NCBI GenBank assembly: GCA_019914945.1
Contig: CM034110.1
Span: forward strand, 7,085,808-7,149,807
Direction: 5' to 3'
Length of the DNA stretch: 64,000 bases
DNA from: Typha latifolia
Taxonomy: Eukaryota > Streptophyta > Magnoliopsida > Poales > Typhaceae
Below the pieces are notes generated by a model. The model searched no databases, was not told the DNA's origin, and saw only the letters and a list, made by a program, of their open reading frames with translations. Within the stretch, counting starts at the first letter, position 1; each line of letters opens with the position of its first letter. Below are positions 1-12,040 of the stretch, piece after piece. The position numbers and the translations under genes are program-made.

Positions 1-2714
1 AAGTTACTAATTAGTTGTACTATTAAGTTGTGTAAACAGTAAACTCTGTATTTATAGAGCATAAAGTTGGCATAGGTGCATTGACAAAATGCTCATGCTG
101 GACAACAGGTTGCTGAAATTTCTCTTCCAGTTAGAACTTTCTCGATGTCGGTTCCAAGGCACCTGTCTCAAAGAAGGATAGGATTACCACCAAGGAGATA
201 TTATCCAAAAACTGATGGTCGAAAGGTGAGGATATTCTTCTGATGGACCAGAGCTTTAAAACTGTGGAAGAGCTGTTAAATAATGTTATTTCAGTTTTGT
301 GTAGTCTTGCAGAACTGTTTAAGCGAGATTGTTGATATTTTTTATTTTTTATTTTTTTTGACATAGGTACCTTTTTTTGCTGCTGATGAAGTTTCGCCAA
401 CACCAAGAGCAGATGGTTTTGTCCTTCCTCGGGAGAATCCAAGGGCACTAATTATTCGTCCAATTGAGAAGTGGGCATCACCAAATAGTCAAGAAGGTTA
501 ACTGCTATTTGTCTTTGCTATTTGTCTTTAAGCATTACCGTATGTGTTATCTTTAAGCATTACCGTATGTGTTATTGTGTGACCCAATTCAAGAATAATA
601 CCATGATTGGGACTCATCTGCATCATCTATTCGTCTTACTTTTGACTCCAAACATACTTGGAGTTGGGGAGAAGATTTTGGTTTTACTTCATTCAGTTTT
701 AGGCCCAAGTACTTGGCAAAAGAAGCTGAACTGCCTCCGTGGACTAGGAAGAAGATTTTACCACTAAAACAGTCCAACATGCACTGCACTGGCCTACAGC
801 CACCTGAATTTTCAAATCTTCTAGATGGCTTCCAGTGGTTTTTGTTTGGTCTTAAAGTATAACTTTCACACATTTATTTATGGGAATCAGAATTAGTGTC
901 AAATTACACCGTTAACTTATTCCGTTTTCTTTCTCTATTTCTTTTTATAATAGAGTTCTGCCTGAATCCAGCAAGAACTCTACATGATGATAAGAACTAA
1001 TGAAAAAACACCACTTACATCACTGATACTCCAATGATCGAGCTGAAATCATCATCCCATATTTCTGATTTTGTTAAATATAGTAATAATTGTGAGTAGT
1101 GTAACATATGTATGGTGAGTACTCTTTTTCATTACATAATGTCATAAAGAAAAATTTATTGTTGAATAGCTTTTTCTTGGAGTGGTAATTACTAATGGAC
1201 AAGTTTGAAAAGATTAGTATCTTATAACGATATTTTCTGAATATCTTTCTGATCTAGGAAATTTTGGTGTTTCAGGATCTAGGTGAAAACTATTTATTTA
1301 TTCCCTTATCTGTTTTAAGGTCAATTACATTGTTCTCTGATTGCTATTGGTGCTTATATTTTTCCTTTCTTTTTCTTCCTAACATGCTTTTCATGTTATT
1401 AGTCGTTATATCCTTTAATTGAGTATACATTGTTGTTATTCTTTTTTCTCGTAACTTTGGATTGCTATCTTCTTCAGGTAAAATTTCAGAAGAGCCATCT
1501 ACTTTGTCTGTTATTGAATCATTTGCAGAAGAAGATGATGGTAAGTTAATGTTCAGTATAGCTTTATTCACTTTTCCAGTGCCATTTTATTTTTTTGAGT
1601 CCTCGCTGATGCTTAGATGAGAGAGGCCCTTCTTTCTGTTGCAATCAAAAGTTTGTTTTTCAGACCTCCATTCATGGAATGCATTGGTAATGATAAAGGA
1701 ACTCATTTCGTGAGATGCAGTTATGCTGGTATTGGTGGAGAAAATGAACTTAATGCTCAACTTTTGACATTTGCAGCCTTATGCTAATTAAAAAAGGGCT
1801 TTTCTGCCATTAATTATTTTATGCATGAAAATATTATTTTAATGGTCTTTACAAGTTAAATTTCTTCTGATGTAAGTGTAAAATGTAGAGACAATTTTAT
1901 TCATTACAAGGATGATTGAAAATAATACACTAGCTGAGAAGACTCCATTAACATCACATGGTTGGGTTAGAATAGTTTATTAGGATGAATCTTGCAATTG
2001 TATAAAATCCTTCAAAAAGGAGTTCTACGTCCACTTTATCTTTGCAAGTTTGATATGAAGTTGCAGCATTTGATGTTATTAGGAAACAGTTTCTCCTTTA
2101 ATTATTGATTTTATGCAGATTCTCACTTCTCGGCAGAACAATTGAAACAATCTCAGAGTCCAAAGGCAAATGGCGGCGGTCATAATAACCATACCCAGAA
2201 GGGGTCCCAAGATGCAACTCTACATGAGCATGGCACAGACACTGCAACGCTGATGCCCAAGCTCCAGCATTATGATTATTACACTGAGCCTCAACTCCAG
2301 GAGCTGGCTGCCAAAGAACGTGTCAATCCAGGCTTCTGCCGCAATGTTAAAGATTTCGTGGTTGGTAGGCATGGCTATGGGAGCATCAAGTTCTACGGTG
2401 AAACTGATGTACGGAAGCTTGACCTCGAGTCCATTGTCCAATTTAACAACCGTGAAGTGATTGTTTACAAGGATGAGAGCAGAAAGCCCCCAGTCGGGCA
2501 GGGTCTCAATAAGCCTGCAGAGATAACGCTGCTTAACGTTACGTTCATGAACAAGACAACAGGGAAACAATATACAGACGGTCCCCAGGTTGACAAGTAC
2601 AAGGAGATGCTGATGAAGAAGGCTGAGGAGCAGGGTGCAGAATTTGTATCCTATGATGCGGCGAAGGGTGAGTGGAAGTTCAGAGTCAAGCACTTCAGCA
2701 TCTACAAAGCTTGA
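1..2714 (+). CDS. NUP98: Nuclear pore protein NUP98, 3' part (5' end outside the window)
   Basis: This is the C-terminal part of NUP98, an FG nucleoporin of the nuclear pore that takes part in RNA and protein transport. Visible coding exons are about 112-225 (5' edge uncertain), 367-496, 1478-1540 and 2119-2714; phases agree across the joins. The first two encode the conserved RHLSQRR and [12 protein letters not shown] stretches typical of plant NUP98. The last exon encodes the autoproteolytic domain from [10 protein letters not shown] onward. It ends in KHFSIYKA, with the family's HF/S self-cleavage site six residues before the stop. In animals the cleavage releases a downstream NUP96; in plants the released tail is only a few residues, as here. 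The FG-repeat region and start codon lie upstream of base 1. The acceptor of the first visible exon has a poor pyrimidine tract, so its start could differ. Family assignment is secure. Confidence 0.9.
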
Positions 2715-5371
2715 TGAACGTGATTCAGATGTCTCATAGAGCTGAATTCAGAATCAAACCCCTAAGATGTGTGTTTTAATCTGATGATAAAGTTAGATCA
2801 TGCACTGTCTGTACTTCTTCCTTTTCCCTTTGTGTAATAATGACTGTAATGCCTCCTTTATAGCGATGTCGGTCACAAGATATTTGTATTGGTGTTGCAA
2901 TTATTGTATGATATTTCTTGTTCTCATAGAGGATCTAATTCGAGCTGAGCTCAAGCTAAGCATGTAATTGATGAACGAATCTAAACTAAACTCGAGCCCG
3001 ACTTGTGTAATAAACTTGAGCTCAAGCTGCTTCTGAGCTGAGTTCTATGTGTGACCTTATGCTTCTTTTTTCACCCCACTAATGGGGACGGTCCTTTCGT
3101 TGGGGGGAAGCAGTGTGTTTTAGATGGTGATAGATGATTAGTTATCGATTAAAAAGACACTTTCCGAGGAAAATTATTAGATTACGAGGGACAGAATACA
3201 GTTATGGTTCTTGATTATTTGAATAAGATGTACTACCAAACTTGTATGTAAAGGTTGATCATTAATGCAGAAACATTATTGAAACTTGTAACCTGAAGCA
3301 TTAATTTGCGAGTCTCTTTATTTGTTGGGATGACTCTACTTAGACTCTCTCAATTATTGCTTAGAATTTTCTTTTTTTAGTATGAATAGACTTATGAACT
3401 ATTAAAATATTTTAAACTCTCGGAAAAGATAGAAAGATTAAGGAAAAAAAAACTGCTCTTAACATTCATCTTCCTTTCTTTCCTCCAAAAATAAGAGAAT
3501 AAATGTCAAAAGTATACTCATGTGAAATGCAAGGAATCTAATTTGAATATAACTTATTATTCTAAGAACCACTAAAACTTTCTATAATCCCACAGTTACT
3601 GCTTGGTGAGATTGGGGCCTACTGTTTGGAGATTAGATCTAGTATCCAAATGGGCTTGAAGCATTTGTGGGGGTTGATCCACATTCCTTTGCTGTACCCT
3701 ACCATCTTTTTTAGTGATCATGTCTACTAAAAGGCATCAGATCCACATTCCTTGTGATGCTCTATCCATCTCTTCTTCTCCACACTTTTGGACTCCAGAA
3801 ATATTTTAATAGATCTAAAGAGTAAACTTAACTTGAATGATCAAATTTTCTTTTACATTTTAAATAACATATATGTCTGGCGAGAATCAAACTACATATT
3901 AATTCACCAGCAACTTCAGCAGCTAGAGAATACTAATATTATACTCCCTTCAGTTTCTATTATCATTTTTGAGCAATGGATTTAATATTGAAGAATAAAA
4001 TGATGTTAGACAAAGGAACCACTGGGATTAAAACAAACTAATCAAGAAGAAGCAAACTAGTAACCTATTAGCAGAGACTAATGTGCAACCTAATCAATAA
4101 TGGTTGCCAAACTTTATCTCCATTAAAAGGCTTTCATCAAATCCTCCTGGCATCCCCCTCCACCCACACTGAGGTGTTCCCTTGTTCCATCTTTCCAACC
4201 ATCAGAGTTAGAGAGAAGCATCTTCTGCAGCTCCTCTCCTCTTAGTTTGATGGAGACCTTGCACCATCCCCATCTTGCCCTTCTGATGCAGACCTTGATT
4301 AGGAACCCCCCCCACTCCTCAACTACTTGGTGGATTGGTGGATCTCCCTCTTAGCTCCTATTCTTTAAATAATATCCTATATTTTAGTGATTTTGTAATT
4401 AGAAATCTATATTTGAGCTATCTGTAATTCAACCATAATGTTTTATTTTTATAACTGACAGGATTTAGATTTGGAGTTAGAGGTCTGTTCAAAGACCCTT
4501 GCCGAGTCTTCAAGTGATATTCGATTATTGTGAGACATTAAATGTGCAAAATGCACTTAATGGTCCCCCATACATTCTTCTTAATATGATCAGAGTAGTC
4601 ATCAGATGTGTATTACTAATATGTCAACACACATCGGAAGGCACACTAAGATCGACCCACATGAGTTAACCCATACCAAATATATGTTCTAATTTTTTTA
4701 TATGATATCCTATTAATTCTTAGTGGAACAATATCTAATATAAATTTTCTGTTAGAGATAATTATAAGTTTACCTGTTAAAATACTCTAAGTCTTCTCTA
4801 TGTTTTTTTTTTTTTTTCCTTTTCCTTATTTTATAAATACTTCTCCTTAAAATACCATAATAAATTCTGAATATTTCTCTCACATGTATATTTTAATAAA
4901 TTTGGTTAATGCATTATTATGGGAAAAAGTACCTCAGAGATATTTCTATAATTTTCTTTAAGATAAAAATCGACGCTACAATATTGAATTAATCACCACG
5001 GTTACAAAGAGTGACGCTAATATCAACAACCAAAAAGACTAGGAATAAGGATAGTTATTCAAAATAACAGTACAATATCTTATAAAAAAATAAAAAATAA
5101 AATAAAATAAAGACAGAGTGTTCATCCTAAAATCCCTCAAACATAAAGGAGTTATTTAAACATCATTAAAAATTTATTATTCCCCTCCTCAATCTCATGC
5201 CAAATTAGGAGGGACAGCAAGGTTACAGCTCAAAAGCAGATGTGAAGCATCAATCAACTAACAATTCATGCAGTGACAGCCATGAATGGTGATGGTGGAT
5301 TTAATTAAGAGTACCTTATCTGTGTCACTATGTCTATAACTAGTCCCCACCCCCACCCCACCCCACTGTTG

Positions 5372-5397
5372 AAAAAAAAAAAAAAAAAAAAAAAAAA
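5372..5397 (+). repeat. Poly(A) tract, A26
   Basis: An uninterrupted run of 26 A residues follows a CCCCA-rich stretch and runs into TAA repeats. It could be a simple homopolymer or the tail of an old retroposon; no flanking target duplication was identified. Confidence 0.8.
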
Positions 5398-5869
5398 TAA
5401 TAATAATAATTTGCTGTAAGGAATACTACATGCTTTAGCAAATGCCTTCTTTTGTAAATTTCTATGATTAATTTGGGACTAGTGACTTTCAATTAGGTTG
5501 GTGTCATCACTAATCAGGTAATTAATCAGTGTTTTCTTCTGCCCACAAGCAACCACCTGTCATGTGCTTTGAATGGCATAAGGAATCAAATAGACTTTAT
5601 TAATTCCCCACTTCTATCAGCTCAATCTCCCTGTAGTCAAATCCTATTTCCAAAAACTTCTCCTTTTCTTATGACTTTATAGCTTTTTAGAATGTTATAT
5701 GAAGGTAATATGATATACAATATGATGGAAAAGAAGAAGAAGAAGAATTGAATCAAATAGTACACAAGCAAGTAGGGTGAAGTAAGACAACCACACTATT
5801 AGATTTTCACTTCTCTAAAGAACTATTTATATGTATTTATATTTTGAGTAGCAAAATTAATCAAAAATG

Positions 5870-5903
<34 letters not shown>
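5870..5903. repeat. (TA)n microsatellite with a short GT end
   Basis: Alternating TA over about 27 bases runs into GTGTGTG. It is intergenic and likely length-polymorphic. Confidence 0.85.
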
Positions 5904-5904
<1 letters not shown>

Positions 5905-6308
5905 TAATAAAAAAATTGGATATCCGACAAAATTAGAACACAGAATTAGATTTAATCTGACCAATTGATCTCAAACAAAATTTGAAGCAGAACACAAGCA
6001 ATCATCGTTGCGGACAACGAACTCGATTAATAGCCCTAAATTGACATAGGTTGTACGGAATTCGTTACGGAGGAGAACGGGACTCTGGAGATGTTTGGAT
6101 CCGTTTCAAATCCATAGCTTTCTAGAGCATAATCATTGATGTTAGGTTTATCAATCAACAAGAAACTGAGGTCAAACATCAAAGCCACAAGAAATAGGGT
6201 GTTAATTTACTTAATTCCAGGCCTTTCCCGGAGTAGATGTTGTCGACCCAGAAGGGTATTTTGGTAACTTTGAGCCGCCATCTCTCGTCCCGTCGGCAGA
6301 ACTGGCGG

Positions 6309-6316
6309 GTATATAC
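6309..6316 (+). promoter_or_regulatory. Probable TATA box of the MAP70 gene
   Basis: GTATATAC lies about 230 bases before the MAP70 start codon, with a GC-richer leader downstream. The leader also carries TTAGGGTTT at 6437-6445, a reverse telo-box. Position and sequence fit a TATA box, but no transcript data were available. Confidence 0.35.
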
Positions 6317-6539
6317 AGTTCAATTGGGTACTCGGAAGTGGAATAGTAAAAGAAGTCAGCAGAATAAAAAGGCGATTTTTTTCATTCTTGATAGGTTCAA
6401 GGAGAGTGAGGAGCTCACAGTTATTGGGACCTCGAGTTAGGGTTTGTTTTCTCCTCGATCCTTTCCGATTGGGTCGATCGCTTCTGGGGATGATTTTTTA
6501 GCCAGGATAGGTTTGTTTCCGATCGCGGATTGCGGAATT

Positions 6540-9500
6540 ATGGGAGACGCTGGGGAGAATCGCGGATTTCTCTATCCACGAGGGTCGCTTGGATTTGGGA
6601 TGGATTCCGAAGAGGGCATCACCTCGGGGATGGGGATGGAGGTGAGGCCGATGGGCGGGAAGAATCGGAGCTCGAAGAGATCGAGTTTTGAGGAGGATGA
6701 TTTCATCAATCTGTTGCATGGCTCGGATCCCGTCAAGATCGAGCTCAATCGTCTCGAGAACGAAGTAAAAGGTATTGCATTTTTTGCTTCCTTTAATCTT
6801 CTTATACCTTTATTAGAGTGTAGATTGTTGTGATCTTGTGTTTCCCATCTATATTTTTTGTTTTCTTTCTTTTGAATAACTTACAGTTCTAGTTGTTGGT
6901 AGAAATCTTATTTAGGGCGAGATGTGATTTGGATAATATAGGAATTAGATTTGGTTCACAAGAATAATGTTAATCTCTATTATTTTACTGGTTAAGTGAA
7001 TTCTTCGATTTATGGCCTCGAATTGGTTCACGTTCGCTAATTAATCATGTCAATATTATTGATTCTTGAGAAGGAATTATGAAGATTTTATTTTTCAAAA
7101 AAATTCATTTATCCCAGAAAAGGATCGTGAGCTAGCTGAAGCTCACAGTGAGATTAAGGGCTTGAGACTGACAGAACGAGCAAAAGATAAGGCTCTTGCT
7201 GAGGTAACCTTAACTATCATATAACTTACTGGAATTTGGCTGCAATATATATATATATATATCATTAACTTTTCTAATCTTGTGACGCAATAATAGGTCA
7301 CTGAGGAGCTTGAAAAGATCTCTGAGAAATTGCAAGCATCAGAAGCTACTATTGAAAACAAGGTGTGGCCAAATTTATTGTTAGTTCTTCATTAGATTCA
7401 GAACTTGTCTGCTGCTTTTTGTGCAGTACCATATAATGCATCTTAAAGTATAAGCAGAAATGAGTTTCTAAAATGTTTCTTGGTATTCAGAACCTAGAAA
7501 TTAAGAGGATTAATGATGAAAAGAAAGAAGCATTGGCAGCACAATTTGCAGCAGAGGCAACTCTTCGACGAGTTCATGCTGCTCAGAAAGATGACGATCT
7601 ACTTCCGATAGAAGATATACTTTTCCCACTTGAAGCAGAGATCAAACTCCTGAGGCAAGAAGTGGGTTCTTGTCTTGACTTGACTTGGAAAGAGGTTTCT
7701 GGTTCGTACGGATGAGAATATTTACAATGTCAGAGGTTAACTAATTTTTCTTCTTCTTTGGTAGCTTTTGAAGCTTCAGGATGACAATAGAGCATTAGAG
7801 AGGCTAACAAAAACCAAGGAAGCAGCTTTGCTGGAAGCTGAAAGAGAAGTTCAGATTGCGAAGATTAAGGCTGCTCTTGTGGATGATTTGCAGAACAAGA
7901 ACCAGGAACTCATGAAACAGAATGAAATCTGCCAGGTGAGTGATCTCTCTCTCTCTCTTTTTATTTATTAAATAGTCATCTAGATGGTTTTGAACTTTAT
8001 AGCCATTATGACTACCGTGAGGAGTTTTCTGGTTCCCAAACATGGAGCTATAAGAGGATGCTAAAAGAGTGGAGAAGACAAGTCATACATACATATATAT
8101 ACATATGTTACTCAATTACAGCATGAATTATGATAATGGCTGTTCAGGTTCTAGTTTCTGAAATTAACTTTGGAATGTGATAGGAAGAGTATAAAATATT
8201 AGACAAAATTTATCGCCAAAAGGTTGCCGAGGTCGAGAAGCTGGGCCAGTCTGTTCGTGAACTCGAGGAGGCTCTCCTGTCAGGAGCTGCTGCTGCAAAT
8301 GCTGTACGTGATTATCAGCGCCAAGTAAGCGAGCTAAAGGTACGGTTCCTAACAACAATACTCTGTAAACTTTCTTATGTTCTTCTCCAATGCATCTTGT
8401 TTTCCTGTTCATATTGTACTTTGTATAGGGGGAGAAAAGAACTCTAGAGAGGACACTGTCACGTGCAATGGTTACAGAAAATCGAGTTGCAGCTGTTATT
8501 GCTAATGAATGGAAAGATGCAAATGATAAAGTTATGCCTGTGAAGCAATGGCTTGACGAACGTCGTATTCTGATGGTACCTTTAGTGTCAAGCTTGTAAT
8601 AAATTTTCATATTTGAACACCTATAAGTTTCATCTTTATCTTAATATTTTTTTTTAAGGGTGAAATGCAACAGCTTCGTGACAAGCTTTCTGTAGCAGAG
8701 CGTGCTGCCAAAGCAGAGGCGCAACTCAAAGTACAATAGTTCATTTATCTTTTCTTTTATATTAATTGTAGTCTCTTGGCATGTAAGGCCTTTGATGGGA
8801 TTGACTGTCCTTTGGCATCTTGTTTGGTTGTAGGAAAGATTGCAACTACGAATGAAGGTTGTCGAAGATGGATTAAAATCCTCACTGAAGTCAGGGATCC
8901 GCTGTGACATGCGAAGCATTCCTAATCCTAATGCATTGTCACGAAGTAACTCTATAAATGGAGCTGATATTTCTTCAAGTCCTTTGTCAAGTGGGATCTC
9001 CTCGCAGAAATCATTTGCTGCTAGTATGAGATCACCAACATCATCTGGCAGGTCAAGTGCAATGTTGAAGCACACAAAGGGAGTATCTAAGTCTTTTGAT
9101 GGGGGCAATCCATCAGATGAAAAATGTTTGAGATCAAAAACATATGCTAATGCAGAGAGTAATCATTCTGTAAGAGAAGCTGTAGGAGTAAATATTAGCA
9201 GAACATCAGTCAGTGAAGAAAATGATGCGAGCACAAAGAAGCTCTCTGATCCTGTACAATCCGTAGGCGATGATTTTGTGTCAGTCGTCTTTTACGATAT
9301 CTTGCAGAAGGAGGTGATTGCTTTAAGAAAAGCATCCCATGAAAAGGAGCAGTGCTTAAATGACAAGGACAATTTAATAGAGGTATAGGTCAGTCAGAGA
9401 AATTATTTACTATTATTAGTTTATTAATGTTCCCTGAAGTGTGATTCATTTGTATTGGTAATTGATGAAAATGATAATAATTTAGATACTCTCAAGGAAA

Positions 9501-9656
9501 ATCGATACACTGACTAACGCTATGGAGGTAGAAAGGAAAAAGCTGCGTAGAGAAAAGGTTGCGCTTGAGAAAGAGGTAGTGGCTATGCGGGTTGAGAAAG
9601 AGCAAGACCTAAAAGCAAGACGCCTGAAGGGAATGGTCAACAATCTACAAAATTAA
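6540..9656 (+). CDS. MAP70: Microtubule-associated protein MAP70 family
   Basis: Plant-specific coiled-coil protein that binds cortical microtubules; family members act in cell-wall patterning and cell shape. Exons: 6540-6771, 7118-7203, 7297-7362, 7491-7661, 7765-7935, 8184-8339, 8429-8575, 8659-8730, 8834-9382, 9486-9656, all GT-AG. They sum to 1821 nt, giving 606 residues, in the family range. Residues about 51-75 carry the conserved HGSDPVKIELNRLENE block. A long coiled coil follows, with AQFAAEATLRRVHAAQKDD, KLQDDNRALERL and NEWKDANDKVMPVKQWL. Exon 9 encodes a Ser-rich linker, and exon 10 a last basic coiled coil ending in MVNNLQN. The start is the ATG at 6540, opening MGDAGEN; the longer upstream frame opens only with TTG. 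The C-terminus is shorter and less Ser/Arg-rich than I recall for MAP70-1. Which paralogue it is was not resolved. Confidence 0.93.
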
Positions 9657-9760
9657 GAGGTATCCTTCAAATATGTCATATGTAAAGAGGCATTTAGCTA
9701 TTTTTAAGTAAAAAAAATTCCATGGCTTTCAAATATGTCATATATACACAAACTTCTACA

Positions 9761-9763
<3 letters not shown>

Positions 9764-9803
<40 letters not shown>
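9764..9803. repeat. (TA)n microsatellite
   Basis: About 40 bases of alternating TA. On both strands it produces spurious Tyr-Ile repeat frames. Confidence 0.9.
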
Positions 9804-9808
<5 letters not shown>

Positions 9809-12027
9809 ACATCTAGACATACATACATGAACATACACACTGTGTGTGTATATAGATATATGTCTGTGTCTGTGTGGCATGTTTTATCTATAATATATCT
9901 GTGTATCATCTTCTATCAATCAAGTCTTTTATCACTACCAAGAATGTCATTTCTCTTCTTCCTCTTCCCATTGTGGCACATTTTACCTGAACCAGATTGC
10001 AGTGCTGATTCACAATGTGTCTTACTGCTGATGCCAGAACAATCTGAAATGATTTTATGTCATCTTATTCTTAAGCAATGCTTCCTCTTACCTGCCTAGC
10101 TTTTCTTCTCAACTATCCATTTTCTGTGTTTCTTCCTGCATGTTTAACATCCTCAACCATTAAGCATTGACCATCTTCTCCTCTTTCCTTTCTACAATAA
10201 TGATCATTTTGGCTGCTGACATTACTAAAGTTGTGTAAGTAGCTGTAGATATATTTTCTCTATTCTTTTCTTTTTTTTCATTCTTATCACTAGAACATGG
10301 TTATGCAACAAACTTATTACATTGGACCTCTTCCTTACATATCTTAGAAATTCGTCGACAGTTAGTGTAAACGAGAAACCACTAGAATATGGTTATGCAA
10401 CAAACTTATCACCATGATTCAACACATCTTTCAGACTTTATCTATTGATCATTTCTCCATTAAAAATCAAACATTTCTTTTTTTTCTTCTCAGAGCCGGC
10501 CTTACAAAGTTGTTGCAATATCTATTTTGAAATCAGGCCTAGAGTCATGATTTTCTCAGTTTTCTTTTTGCCACTCACAACCTGCTTGTTGGGCCATGCT
10601 ATTATTAGCTAAGAAGTGGTTCTTCCTTGATATGTTTACTCATTCAACTCTACATCTGAAGCAGAGATGGGATCCTTACTGCGTGTATGGTAGCAACAAT
10701 GGCAAACATTTCTATGCCTCTGTTGAGTTTTGATACTAACTTTTGATCTTCTGCATTTGCAGGAAATCCACATGTAGGTAAATGCCAGTTTGCTAATCTC
10801 ACTCTTCGTGAAGATTTCAATGGTGATCGAAAGCTTTGATTTCCCCAGATTTCCTATACTATTTCCTGACAGCTGGTTGAATTGAGAGATCAGAGCATAC
10901 GATTAACAAAGTTTAGCCAGAATCTATTGTGCTTGGTTGACTTTGTGCTGTCTCACCATCAAAGGGAAGGGTCCGGGCCCTGCTATGTGACCTTGATGAA
11001 CTTGTAGAATGACAATATACACAAATCTTTGGAATATAACTACTTGTACCTAAGTCTGATGATAGATCATGGATGTTTCCTAAACCATCATAGAGATGAT
11101 AACGAAGTCGACAATATAATAAATCCATGATAACTTTTTTGTTCATGGAGAGCAAACAGGACTGGATTGTTAAGCAATTTTGGAGCTTAAACTTGATCTA
11201 GAATTTTCATTCATTTAAGAGAAGGAATAAAGGAATGGAATAATAATATCCTATATTGTGATGTTCACAGCTTCAATTGTTTTTCTTTTCTATAATGATC
11301 CAGTGTAGAAGAATTCTGTGTGAGAGGCATAGGATATTTCAGAAGTTGGCCTCATATTTTAGCACTAAAGATTAATAACAATTGTAATGAATGAGCTATT
11401 TTGACCTTAGCTCCTTTTGGTGAGCTTTAAACTCAACTAACCCAGTCGTAACCTTATCAAGAGATGATTAGTACCTTCTTTCTCCATTTGATGATTAGAT
11501 TCAGAATTGTCTATCTCTGAGATTTGAAAATTTTGGGAATAAAAATATACTCTTGCTTGTCTTCGGATCTTATGACATATGTCTTAAATCAATATTAATG
11601 TACTGATATCTGATATGATAGTAAAATTATTTAATAATGCAAATTGGGTTTACATAATTACGTCTGTCTATATCACTCGAAATTGATTTTTAACTATATA
11701 ATCCACTAAAGTTCCATAACGAAGTACTATATACCTCTCCAAATTTACTATTTATGTTTATACCAGAGGATTGGCACAGGTATAAATAAAATAATAAACT
11801 TTGTTCACTCGAAATTATGGATTCTAAGGAGAATAAATATTTATCAAAAAAAGACAAGGAGAATAAATATGCAAATATAGATCGAGGGGAATATAGCAAA
11901 AATAATTCCGATCGATCACTACCCGACCTGAATCAGATGCTGTGCGGGCTTTTTCTCCAAACGAACCGGACCGATTGCGGTCGAAAGATCGGACCGGAAT
12001 GCGGTTCACCAAACGCGTCGCCCAGGT

Positions 12028-12036
12028 AAAACCCTA
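12028..12036 (+). promoter_or_regulatory. Telo-box AAACCCTAG just before the GluRS start
   Basis: AAACCCTAG ends four bases before the first ATG of the glutamyl-tRNA synthetase gene. Telo-boxes are known in 5' regions of plant genes for the translation machinery, which fits this gene. The match is seen directly; function is inferred. Confidence 0.4.
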
Positions 12037-12040
12037 GGGA

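Larger units (their letters stand above)
2715..6539. other. Intergenic region NUP98-MAP70
   Basis: AT-rich spacer. Up to about 2930 it is probably NUP98 3'UTR. At 2935-3040 and again near 3260-3450 x 10 in the window (33260-33450) there are degenerate runs of GAGCTCAAGCT/CTCGAGC type, a common look of old plant repeats. 5346-5366 is a C-rich CCCCA tract followed by A26 at 5372-5397. An (AT)n tract is at 5870-5903. From about 6200 the base composition rises toward the MAP70 promoter and 5'UTR. No gene was recognised; the short ORFs here have no coding look. Confidence 0.6.
9657..12040. other. MAP70 3' region and GluRS promoter region
   Basis: A possible 3'UTR intron runs from the GTATCC donor just after the MAP70 stop (9661) to TTTGCAG ending at 10762; the sequence after it looks like 3'UTR. 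9764-9803 is a long (TA)n tract, with short GTGTGT and ATACAT runs beside it. The remainder is AT-rich with no gene recognised. The last 100 bases before 12041 are GC-richer and are probably the GluRS leader. Confidence 0.5.

Noticed and set aside
4141..4345. GC-richer stretch considered as a microRNA precursor or lost exon
   Set aside because: No match to conserved plant microRNAs that I know, no convincing foldback by eye, and stops in all frames.
8641..9108. 155-codon minus-strand frame
   Set aside because: It lies opposite MAP70 exons 8 and 9 and an intron; no domain features.
9694..10099. Overlapping frames on both strands with Tyr-Ile repeats
   Set aside because: Produced by the (TA)n microsatellite; no gene structure.
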